From Dreissena polymorpha (Eukaryota; Mollusca; Bivalvia; Myida; Dreissenidae), in assembly GCF_020536995.1 (NCBI RefSeq), contig NC_068358.1, positions 3,583,043 through 3,647,042 of the forward strand: a stretch of DNA of 64,000 nucleotides. The letters are read 5' to 3'. Under the pieces are notes generated by a model. The model saw only the letters and a program-made list of their open reading frames with translations, searched no databases and was not told the DNA's origin. Shown here in pieces: positions 1-12,500 of this stretch. Within the stretch, counting starts at the first letter, position 1. Every line of letters begins with the position of its first letter. The translations under genes were made by a program, and so were the position numbers.

Positions 1-760
1 CACAGGCTTAATGCATGTGCACAAATAAGTGTTGTCCTAGATTAGCCTGTGCGGGCCACACAGGCTTAATGCATGTGCACAAATTAGTGTTGTCCTAGAT
101 TAGCCTTTGCAGGCCACACAGGCTTAATGCATGTGCACAAATAAGTGTTGTCCTGGATTAGCCTGTGCAGGCCACACAGGCTTAATGCATGTGCACAAAT
201 TAGTGTTGTCCTGGATTAGCCTGTGCAGGCCACTCAGGCTTAATGCATGTGCACTAATGAGCGTTGTCCTGGATTCGCCTGTGCAGGACACAGGCTTAAT
301 GCATGTTGACAAATTAGTGTTGTCCTAGATTAGCCTGTGCGGGCCACACAGGCTTAATGCATGTGCACAAATTAGTGTTGTCCTAGATTAGCCTTTGCAG
401 GCCACACAGGCTTAATGCATGTGCACAAATTAGTGTTGTCCTAGATTAGCCTGTGCAGGCCACACAGGCTTAATGCATGTGCACAAATTAGTGTTGTCCT
501 GGATTAGCCTGTGCAGGCCACACAGGCTTAATGCATGTGCACAAATTAGTGTTGTCCTGGATTAGCCTGTGCAGGCCACACAGGCTTAATGCATGTGCAC
601 TAATTAGTGTTGTCCTGGATTAGCCTGTGCAGGCCACACAGGCTTAATGCATGTGCACAAATTAGTGTTGTCCTGGATTAGCCTTTGCAGGCCACACAGG
701 CTTAATACATGTGCACAAATTAGTGTCGTCCTGGATTAGCCTGTGCAGGCCACACAGGCA
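1..760. repeat. 58-bp satellite array derived from a palindromic interspersed element
   Basis: About 13 head-to-tail copies of a 58-bp unit beginning cacaggcttaatgcatgtgc and ending attagcctgtgcaggcca. The array is cut by the window start. Units differ by a few substitutions (agt/tagt, ctagatt/ctggatt, ctgtgc/ctttgc). The unit is made of the end and centre motifs of the palindromic elements at 18180, 21430, 59075 and 60695, and the last unit runs into a recognisable end of that element (to about 835, 'cattaagccccattttccc'). Confidence 0.95.
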
Positions 761-854
761 AATCAGGAGCCACACTTTCCATGTTCATTAAGCCCCATTT
801 TCCCAAAGTGAGGCTCATTTGTATTTGTTCATGAGAGTAAAATCTGCATCCTTC

Positions 855-1085
855 CATAACTAACACTTAATTAAGCTAGGTTAAAATCCATACATTCTCA
901 AAATCAAGGAATACTTTGTAAAATAAAGTTTACCCATAAAAAAATTAAGTGTTATAGCAGGAGCCAAAATTTCAAGGCTAGATTTGGTCTGGTAAAATTG
1001 ATTTAAAGAGATACAAAATGATTGTTTGTATTTTTCGTTAGACAATATATTCCAATTTACCGCATTGAATTCGAACATTTATGAA
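855..1085. mobile_element. Truncated MITE, same family as 28009-28435 and 33409-34447
   Basis: This copy shares 'caaaatttcaaggctagattt', 'gatacaaaatgattgtttgta' and 'gacaatatattcca' with the larger elements at 28.0 and 33.4 kb. Only one arm is present, so it is a fragment. Confidence 0.6.
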
Positions 1086-2440
1086 TGAACGTGTGATTGC
1101 CATCAGGCAGCGTCAGAAGCATGATGTAGTTCAAATGAAAAATCAGGAAAGTCAGAATATTAAATAGTTATACAAGTATGAACATATCAAAGGCTAAACT
1201 TCTTTACTTACTGAAGGCGACACAAACATTTGGTCCACAAACAGTTTGTAAACACTGTTGAATTTCGGAATTTCATGACGCAGCTGCAGATTTCTAGGAT
1301 AGCTTGCATAAATTATGCATATTAACGCAAAATGAAGCCGATCCAGACTCGAGATCATCCATAAAACAAAACAAGACCATATACGGTAGTGAAACGATTT
1401 TTAGATGCTGAAAAGTGGCAAAATGTTTGTATTAACAAGAATATTACTTGTTTAGGGTTTTCCTATTGTAATAAACCTTTGTATGGCTCGTTTTGTTGTT
1501 GGAAGTTTGTATATAGTAAGTATTGGGCAGTGTTTACAGATCTTTAATAACACTTACATGGAGATCCTGCTCTTTCCCCAACAACATTATCCAGGTAGAT
1601 GACTGCTGTTTTGTTGGTGATTATTTGCAGCATAATTTTTTGTTGACACTTTTTTTTAAATACAGATAAATTAATCAATTTACCAGATGCCATGGGCATT
1701 TTGCACATTGCGACGATGGTAAGTAATGAACACATTTTATTTTTAATGGCTTATAAATAAAGAAATAACAGAATTTCATTCAATTTTTTATTAAATGTGA
1801 TACATGAATCGTTGAAGCATTCTGTTAATACAGTAATTGTAGACAAAAACGTAGTATCATAAACTCAAGAATATCAATAAAAACACTATTGTACATCTTT
1901 ATCTTGTAATAATGCCATTAACAATGGGATAGTGGCTTTGGGTTTCATTCCAAAGCTAATGTAGTTCTTGCATACCGGTATACAAAACATGATTTTAATC
2001 CAACTCTTTTATAAAATCATTATACATTTTTGTATTACATATAAAGTTTAAGATAACAAATTACGGTATGTATCAGATTATATCATGGTAACACATGAAC
2101 CACAATTAACCAAATTAGTTTTGTTTTTTCTTTTCTAATACGAAATGTCACCTTTAAGTCCCTAAAAAGATCTATAAAATGTAAACTTAAACTGAAGCTA
2201 TAATAACATATAATGCTTGCTAATTCAGCAAAATTTAAATATAAATGGAACTGGTGTAAAACAGACGTTCCCATTTTTCAATAAGTAATAAAAAAATGTA
2301 AATCGTTATATTGATTAACAATAATACTAAATCAATCTGTTAAAAAAGTTTTAATAAAATATTTCTTAACTAACCATTTTCGTTATCACTAATAATAATT
2401 CATAATTTAACATATGCAAACATTTCACAAACAATAATTA
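1086..2440. other. Intergenic, no gene seen
   Basis: AT-rich sequence with stops in all frames and only short chance ORFs. I see no family resemblance or clear splice-bounded exon. It lies downstream of the kelch gene's stop codon. Confidence 0.6.
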
Positions 2441-2445
2441 ATAAG

Positions 2446-2805
2446 TAAACAAGAGATGTGTTTGTCAGAAACACAATGCCCCCTACTGCGCCACTTTGAT
2501 TTATTGTTTTTTATTATTTGGCAGGTACAGATAATTATCTCCCTTTGAAGCTTATTACTTCTCTTGTATTTTTTTTTTTACCTTTGACCTTGAAAGATGA
2601 CCTTAAACTTTTACCACTCAAAATGTGCAGCTCCATGAGATACACATGCATGCCAAATATCAAGTTGCTATCTGAAGGGACATAAAAGTTATGAGAATTT
2701 TTGAAACCTAAACGCAGAAACCTAAACGCGAAGTGTGAGGGAAAGATGGACAGACGGACAGTCCAATCACTATATGCCCTCTTTCGGGAACATAAAAAAA
2801 TCAAT
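2446..2805. repeat. Dispersed repeat 'caagagatgtgt...cagaaacacaatgccccctac'
   Basis: It shares its head (gtcagaaacacaatgccccc) and body (aagcttattacttc, gaccttgaaagatgacctt, ctccatgagatacacatgca) with copies at 11925-12110 and 12450-12950. It ends near the typical 'tatgccctctttcgggaacataaaa' tail. It has no coding capacity. Confidence 0.75.
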
Positions 2806-3370
2806 ATTTTCACACAATCGACTGAATTTAAGTACATGTATATTTTTACACATATTCAGTTATAAATAACGACTTTAACAGACATTTATTCACTAACAAC
2901 AACCATTCTCATACTATCATCAGCCATCAGGAAAAACACATTACATGTACAATAATCATGTCAATATTTGTTCATATTTTTTTCAAACAATATAGTTACA
3001 TGTATTAACAAGTTCGCATTGTGTTAAAAAATAAAGTCTCATTCAACACGATAAAAAACACCCCAAAATTGTTACACAAACAGAAATATTATGTTCAGCA
3101 AACAATATATGTTATAAAAGAACTTTTGCTTCCAGAGGTCCCTGGTTCAAATTTCAGGGAAGACATTTTTTTTTATTTAACTATTTTTCTTTCCTAATAA
3201 GTAAAGATTATAAAAAAATAAGATTGTTTAGTAAACATTTTTAATAACACTTCAAAAATAAGAAAATCTGTTGACAATTTCCTTTAAACCTGCCACTACT
3301 AATATAAGAATCAGGGACAGCTTATTGAAAATATACCAGTGCAGGGCATATTTCATTGAGCTCAGTTCAA

Positions 3371-3530
3371 CCCATGTCACCATAGTACATGTCACCATAC
3401 TCATCATCCTAATCCTCGTCCTCATCGTTGTTTAGTTGGACGCCTAAGTCGCCAAAGTCGTCAACGCAACCTATGTCACCATAGTACATGTCACCATACT
3501 CATCATCATAATCCTCGTCCTCATCGTCGT
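3371..3530 (-). repeat. Tandem 100-bp duplication across the kelch gene stop codon
   Basis: Positions 3471-3530 (coding, DEDEDYDDEYGDMYYGD) and 3371-3430 are near-identical copies 100 bp apart. In the downstream copy the tyrosine codon of DEDEDY reads TAG, which is the stop used by the gene. The open frame resumes beyond it as DDEYGDMYYGDMG and then TGA. The 3' UTR therefore holds a former coding tail. Confidence 0.9.
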
Positions 3531-6500
3531 CAAGGAGATAGTCGCCAGGGTCAAAGTTCTCCATCATTCTCATGGCCAGCTCCCTGTCCAGTCTCTCCTG
3601 CTCAGACATATGTGCCAGCTGGTGATCATCAAACCTGCACGAGAAATGAGCCGCGATCTGGGAAAACGGGGCTAAATGCATGTGCGTAAAGTGTCGTCCC
3701 AGATTAGCGTGTGACGAGCTGAAGTCCAGAATCTCAAATCTCCTTCATAGATGTTAAATGTACAACTATGTTACAGGAAAAGTTCAATAAGAAATGTTTG
3801 TGCATATAAATGATATACTGTAAAACCATTAAATTTCGTGTGGTACGTATTTTCGTGGATTTAGTTGTTCCGCTGAACCACGAAATCAAGTACCAACGAT
3901 TATTTTCACATTTTTAATCCGAAATCGGTCCTTTCTGAATGTCATTGTCGACATTCTCTATTGTTTTCGGTTATCTGAGATACTTGGTTGAGATATGCTA
4001 GGTAATACAATATGTTGTTTTCTTGATAAGTGTTTGGGTAATAATACTTTTTAAATCAAGCACGGAATTTAAACTGTACATCAACGATTGTTCTCTTTTA
4101 CGTGACGTCGTCAAATTAACAGTTTGCAGATTTATCACATATGTCAATTAGTGCCAATTAAAGCTAAAAGAGACATAACGGTTTTCACACCTGTATTTTG
4201 GGGACCTTATTACTCAATTGTTACTACTAGGGGACCGATTGAGCAGAGAATTGCAAATATTGTAAAAACAACATTGATGGCAATTAGCGAGCGGGGACCC
4301 ACAAGATCGCCGCTTATTCGCTCTTATCGACAATTATCGGCAACACTTTCATGCTTCAGTGCACATTAATCACAAGCCTTGCTGTCAACACACATTAGCA
4401 GATTATTCTTCGTTATTACTCTGGTTGAAAAGTTTATTATAACTGTCAATATTCCCCGAAAAATTTGAAATCCACGAAATTACGTGTCAACGAATAAGTT
4501 GTTTTTTATTAAACCACGAAATTTCATACCGACGAATTTCTATACGTTTACAGTACCTGGTGAATGTCAGTATTGCAACATACCGAATAGCCAATATATA
4601 TTTTGATTACTTCACATTTGTATTTTTTTTCTGCATTTTCTGGAGAAATATGAGTATTTTGTGTTTGCATAACTTGTACTATTACAGATAGTTACTTAAA
4701 AAAACATCCACCGATACATTACAAATAATTTTAAAAGAAAAAAATGTCGCAGGATCCAGTTAAGTGCACAGATTTGAATTACATGTTATTTCTAAGAGGT
4801 CAACTTATAAACCTAAAGGAAGAAGTAAGGCATCCTTCAATAAAATTTAAGCAAAGTTTATTGTCACTTGTTTGTTTCACACAAACCTATAAGCTAAACA
4901 AGGGCTATTTGTAAAACATACATGCCCCCCATATGGGCTGTCAGTTGTAGTGGCAGCCATTGTGTGAATAAGTTTTTGTCACTGTGACCTTTACCTTTGA
5001 CCTAGTGACCTGAAAATCAGAAGGGGTCATCTGCCAGTCATGATCAATGTACCTATGAAGTTTCATGTTCCTAGGCCTAATTATTCTTGAGTTATCATCA
5101 GGAAACCAATTTTCTGTTTTGAGTCACTGTGAACTTGACCTTTGACCTACTTACCTGAAAATTAATAGGGGTCATCTGCCAGTCAATATGAATGTACCTA
5201 TGAAGTTTCATGATCCTAGCCGTAAGCATTCTTGAGTTATCATCCGGAAACCATTTTACTATTTCAAGTCACTGTGACCTTGACCTTTGACCTAGTGAAA
5301 ATCAATATGGGTCATCTGCCAGTCATGATCAATGTACCTATGAAGTTTCATGATCATAGGCATAAGCATTCTTTAGTTATCATCCGGAAACCATTTTACT
5401 GTTTCAAGTCTCTGTGACCTTGACCTTTGACCTAGTGACCTGACAATCAATAAGGGTCATCTGCCAGTCATGATCAATGTTCCTATGAAGTTTCATGATC
5501 CTAGGCATGAGCATCCTTGATTTATCATCCGGAAACCATTTTACTGTGTCCAGTCACTGTGACCTTGACCTTTGACCTAGTGACCTGAAAATCAATAAGG
5601 GTCATCTGCGAGTCATGATCAATGTACCTATGAAATTTCGTGATCCTAGGCGTAAGCGTTCTTGAGTTTTCATCCGGAAACCATTTAACTGTTTCGAGTC
5701 ACTGTGACCTTGACTTTTGACCTAGTGACCTGAAAATCAATAGGGGTCATATGCCAGTCATGATCAAAGTACCTATAAAGTTTCATGATCCTAGGCGTAA
5801 GCATTCTTGAGTTATCATCCGGAAACCATTTTTCTATTTCAAGTCACTGTGACCTTGACCTTTGACCTAGTGACCTGAAAATCAATAGGGGTCATCTGCG
5901 AGTCATGATCAATGTACCTATGAAGTTTATAATCCTAGGCATAAGCGTTCTTGAGTTATCATCGGAAAACCATTTTACTACTTCAAGTCACTGTGACCTT
6001 GAACTTTGACCTAGTGACCTCAAAATCAATAGGGGTTATCTACAAGTCATGATCAATGTACCTTTGAAGTTTCATGATCCTAGGCCTAAAGGTTCTTGAG
6101 TTATTATCCGAAAACCATCAGGTGGACGGACAGACCGACATGTGCAAAACAATATACCCCTCATCTTGGAAGGGGGGCATAATTACCAATAAGTCAATTC
6201 ATTTACTTACAATTAATAAATTGATTGCAACTTGCACAAAAATGTAACAAAAATAATCTGTATAGGCCTTAAAAAGTGAGAATCAGTAAATCAACAAGAC
6301 CACCACATAACAGGTGCCATGCTCGGCTACAGGTGCAGTTTTGAATAAATGAAAGCTTGTCAGATTTTTTTGATTTTTTTTAGAGGTCACAATGACCTTT
6401 GACCTAGTGACCCCAAAATGGATGTGTCATGTAGAACTAATCAAGGTGCATCTATATATGAAGTTTCAAAGTTGTAGGTGGATGTACTTTGATTTTAGAG

Positions 6501-9500
6501 CTAATGTTAAGGTTTTAGCACGAAGCAGACGGCAGACGTCGGACGACACAATGAGCTGGCTATGACAATACACGGGTTTTTCCGAAAACGCCGAGCTAAA
6601 AAATCAACTGTATTAACCTTACATAAGTGTTTATAACGTACTAAGTTCTACACTTACATTTCTGTATAGCGCTGTACAAACTCGTCTGTTTCATCCTCCA
6701 TGCAGCCAGTATCAGTCAGCTTTATGACCACAGCTCCACAGCTTGCATCTAGTGAACAAAATGCCAAAGATAAGTATAATAAGGCTATGCACCTTCAACT
6801 ACTACCAGAGACAATGAATCTCTACTTACAATACAGGAAAATCAGAACTAAAATTACCCAAGACCACTTTGTCTTTGGCACAGCAGACCTGCCCATGACT
6901 ATGTTCAAGGGTGCATAACCCTGGCAAGAGTGGATCATTAGGCATGGGAATGATGACTAGCACATCTTGATGGTGGTGACATGATTTGAGTTCAATGTCA
7001 ACCACAACATTAAAAGATTTTATGCTTCTGGCATAAAATTGGCTACATTCTAGTGTACAGTCTGCAAAGGCTAAACAGGGACAAAACTTAAAGCTTTTAT
7101 GGATATTTTGGTTTAAAGAATCCTTTCAAAACGAAAACAAAGTTTAAGTGTTGTTCCTGATTATCCTGTGCAGACTAAAGCTTTCACAAAGCTTTTGACA
7201 CAACAACAATGACCAGGCCTGACTTACTCTTCAATGGTCGCGGTAGCTCCCCAAACACTGTCCACTTGTTTTTGGTGGCATTGAACTCGTGCATGTACTG
7301 AGTAAGGCGCCCCGCTGTGTCTACACCTCCCATCACTAGGATACGACCATCTAACACTGAAATATATGACCATCTAACACTGAAATATATGACCATCTAA
7401 CACTGAAATATATGACCATCTAACACTGAAATGTATGACCATCTAACACTGAAATGTATGACCATCTAACACTGAAATGTATGACCATCTAACACTGAAA
7501 TATATGACCATCTAACACTGAAATATATGACCATCTAACACTGAAATGTATGACCATCTAACACTAAAATGTATGACCATCTAACACTGAAATGTATGAC
7601 CATCTAACACTGAAATGTATGACCATCTAACACTGAAATGTATGACCATCTAACACTGAAATGTATGACCATCTAACACTGAAATGTATGACCATCTAAC
7701 ACTGAAATGTATGACCATCTAACACTGAAATGTATGACCATCTGACACTGAAATATATGACCATCACTGAAATGCATGACCATCTAACACTGAAATGCAT
7801 GACCATCACTAAAATGTATGACCATCTAACACTGAAATGCATGACCATCACTGAAATGTATGAGCATCCAACACTGAAATGCATGACCATCTAACACTGA
7901 CATGTATGACCATCTAACTCTTAAATGTATGACCATCTAACACTGAAATTTATGACCATCTAACACTGAAATGTATGACCATCTTACACTGAAATGTATG
8001 ACCATCTAACACTGACATGTACAGGGCTATAGATAACTTTTGGGGTATATTGGGTAATCAACCCCTGTTTTTGACAACAATAGGGGTTTTGTAAATTCAA
8101 GAGTTTTAGCAAAAAATTTCACCCCCTACTTTTGAGCTTAATTGGGTATTTCACCCCCGGTTTTTTATTCAATTGGGTAATTTAGGGAATGACATTTATA
8201 ATATAATAAAAATCTACTAAGGTTACTATATTATTTATACAAATGTAATTCAAAAAGGTATTTGTACATAACAACAATTAATTACTGAATTTCTGATCAA
8301 AGTTCATTCATTTTTGCGTTGAATAAGACCGAGTTCGTGAAAATCGCTGCAAAATTGATGAAGTTATGACTGTTTAAAGCGATGCACCCCGATTTTGGGT
8401 CATTTTGAGCTGAATACCTTGAAAATGAAAGTAGAAATCGGATGGGTCTATTAATAATGACAATAATACTCCAAAGATTGATAACAGCTGGAAAGACTGC
8501 CTTCTTTGGAGGCAGTCAACTGTTTTTTTAGCCCTGTTTACACATTGGCCCCGGTCAATTTCCTGAATTTAAGGTGTATGGCCTAAAAAAATTAGTTTTT
8601 TGACTCGAGAAACTAAAATGTAAGTATAAATGGTCAAAATTCTAGTAATTTCACTTGTTTTCAGTAATTCGAAACTAAGTGACCTGGATTTTCGTCAACA
8701 TTCTGCACATGCTCAGTGAGAAGTAAACACATGTACTTCCTGCTTGAAGCAGCTGACATTTCACAGATTTCAACTGTGGGTTTAAATAAACTAGCAGTGC
8801 AAAAAGTTCAATGGTAATGACCCATTTGTTTGGCTCAGTTTTAAAGCATTTGCTGTGATTGTGCAAAGCATGTTGTCGACTGTGTGCGTATTCTTACCCG
8901 GAAAGATAAATGTGATTGCCATGTTTATCTAAAAAAAATTTTTTACATGCAAGTTCCGAGACCCCCAAAGGCTATTTTACCCCAGATATCTATTAAAAGA
9001 GCTTTTTTGCATTGTTTTGTGCTTTATTTTCAAGCTGTAGATGAGCTGCACTGAATATTGTCTGAATCTATTTTCAGGTTGTGACTGAAGGCAATGTTTT
9101 GAGGGTGTTTTGCAAACCAGTGTTTGTCGGCCTGGTGATTTTCAAGAAAAACTGTAGACTGTCACCTTTTCTACATAGGACGGCATAATAAACTTTCCAG
9201 TACATTTTTGTACTGAAAATAACCAGTCCAAAAAATATGCACGGGGTTCGTAAGAATTGCGTTTTGTGACGCAAGGTTTTTTACGGGAATTACGTTATTA
9301 AATTTGTATTTGCGTTTTTGTACGCTTTATTTTGAATTTAATTACGTTTTTGGTTATTTTAAATGCGTAATAACACAAATACGCTTGTTATCTATAGCCC
9401 TGAATGTATGACCATCTAACAATGAAATGTATGACCATCTAACACTGACATATATGACCATCTTACAGTGAAATGGATGACCATCTAACACTGAAATGTA

Positions 9501-12500
9501 TATCCATCTTACACTGAAATGTATGACAATCTTACACTGAAATACTGGTTTTCGAAGAAAGAAAAATCCATATATGTTTATTCAATACGAGTACTAAGTA
9601 CCTGTTATTTCAAAGAAGGCAATTCCTTGTCTCATGGTGGTCAGCTTGGTCCACACATTGGTTTTCACATCATACATTTCAACAGAGACCAGGCAGCGGA
9701 GGTTGCCGCTGTTGTGTGACACGTCCCTCTGTCCGTTGTAGCCCCCACACACATACAGATGGCCCTCCAGGCACACCATGCCGTGACCTGCTCTCGCTGG
9801 AATATTTTAAGGATATCATTGAGTTGTGCTTTTGGTAAACAGGGCTTTATGCTTGTGTGATAGCAGCATTCCACATAAGCCTGTGCAGTTCAATTTTAAT
9901 AAATAGTTTCCCAAAAATGCAAGCTTCTTACAGATTAAGTTTCATACCTAATATAATATTCAAGATATGCCCTGAACAAAAAATTTAGCATGAACATTCA
10001 AAAAGGACAAAACTGCAAAATTATGACAGCAGTAATGGCTGTTATGTACTGGACTTCCCATCATTGAGGTGTACAAACATATTAAGTTACACGTTTATAC
10101 TTCTTATAATTTTTAACATATGCTCTGGACAACATTAAAGTATTAACATTAATATATATACAACTTAAAATATGGAAACAAGATTTTTGGCCCTTTAACA
10201 CTACACATACTGTCAATACAATAACAGGGTGCAGAATCAACGGGTTTTCAGGGGTTTACACACGGGCTGGACAGAATGTAAACACACCGTTAAGAACTAA
10301 TTTTTTTTAATATCTCAAGTTATTGAAATACATTTGCAAAAAAAAATAGAGCATAAAAGACAGTTTTTCTTGCAGTTTATGCCGATATCTTAAAGTATAA
10401 GAATAAATCCTTGAATACGCCTGAAATCGGTGGCAAAATTTCACGTTGCGTTAAGAATAACTGTGCAGTACACAAGATTTTTTTTTACAAGAACACAGGC
10501 TTATTACATGTATATAAAGTAATTCTGATGTATTTCACATTGCCATAAGCAGCAAAAAAATCTGTCTATAATGCTCTATTTGAAATTCTTATGAAAAAAT
10601 GTTTTAACAAGTTATTTGAACAAGAGGGCCGAGATGGCCCTAGTTCACTCACCTTTTTTTACAAGGCCTTGTTCATTGCTTAGTTGAAAATTCAGTACTC
10701 TAGAGCATAATAAATTTGTTCTCTTCTGTTTACTTTTGCAGTGTGAGCGTATGATTAATTCTGATTGAGTACTGTCCATTTGCATGGGTCTTTTGCAATG
10801 CAAACATTTGCAAGTAATCCTAATTCTACAAGTGTTTACAAGGTTTTTGTAAGATTTGGACCTAGTGACCAAGATTTTGACCCCACATGACCCAATGTCA
10901 AACTTTGCCTAGTCTACTAGATATCATCAAGAAAAACATCCTGGTAAAGTATCATCATTATTGGACCAAAACTATGGCCTCTTGTGTGTTTACAAGATTT
11001 TTGTAAGATTAGACCCCACAACCTAGATTTTGTCCCCACATTACCAAACGTCAAACTTGACCTAGATATTGTCCATACAAACATCCTGATAAAGTTTCAT
11101 CTATATTGAACTAAAACTGTGGCGAATGGAGTGTTTACGAGGTTTTTGTAAGATTTGACCTGGTGACCTATATTTTGACCTCTCTTGACCAAACATCAAA
11201 CTTTGCTTACAAAAATAAATATTATGACCAAGATTCATAAAATCTGAAACAAAATTGTGACCTGTAGAGTGTTAACAAGGATTTTGTATACTCAACTAAC
11301 ATATTATTAAGACAAACATTTTGACAAAGTTACATTAAGATTGGGCGTGAAATGTGTTTACAATGTTTTTCTTTTTTTTTGACCTAGTGACCTAGTTTTT
11401 GATCCAGCATGAGCCAGTTTCGAAGTCAATCGATATATCATTGGGACAAATCTTCTGACAAAGTTTCATGAAGATTGGACAAGAAATGTGGCCTCTAGAG
11501 TGTTTACAAGGTTTCTATATAGCCAAATAAGGAAAACTGCCCCGCCCACTGGCGGCCATGTTTTTCAACAGACCGGAACCACTTTCTAACTCAGCCAACA
11601 TATCATTAAGACAAACATTTTGACAAAGTTACATGAAGATTGGGCATGAAATATGACTTCTACAGTGTTTACAAGGTTTTTCTTTTTTTTACCTAGTGCC
11701 CTAGTTTTTAACCCAGCATGACCCAGTTTCGATCTCGATCGAGGTATTATTGGGAAAAATCTTCTGAACAAGTTTCATGAAGATCGGACAAGAAATTTGC
11801 CCTCTAATGTGTTTACAAGGTTTCTCTTTAGCCAAATAAGGAAAACTGCCCACGCCCACTGGCGGCCATGTTTTTCAACTGATTGGACAGACAAAATTAT
11901 AGTCATCATCATCATAGTAATCAAACAAGAGATGTGTTCGTCAGAAACACAATACCCCCTACTGCGCCGCTTTGAAATAAAATTTCTATTTATCATTTGG
12001 CAGGTATAGAAATCTTTAAAGCTTATTACTTCCCTTTGATTTTGTCCAATCCAACCTTGGGGGGGGGGGGGGGGGGGTCTGTAGACAGTCAAAAATGACC
12101 AAGTCAGGCATCACTGACAACCAAGGCCTGTGGTTTATCAAAGAGATCATAGCCAGAGTTCATCATGTATCTATGGACATAAGTTCACAGGTATGTCATG
12201 AACCCTACCATTCACAAATTAGTACAGGAAAGAAATGATAATTATATCATTAAAAAAAAAACTTTGACAAATCAATCATTTGAGTTATATATAATAAAAA
12301 TAAAAATCTGTACAGTAACTGTGAAAAGAACTTAAATTCTTGGTAAGAAAATAAATAATGTGAGATTTATAATTATATAAATTACTTCCCTTGAAAATAA
12401 TTGTCTCTTACAATTATCTATTTTTAGGAGCAAATAATTAAAAGCCACTACTGTGACTGTAGATTCACCACTCAAAATGTGCAGCTCCATGAGATACACA

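Noticed and set aside
1-760. CRISPR-like regular repeat spacing
   Set aside because: Units are contiguous with no unique spacers, in a eukaryotic repeat context.
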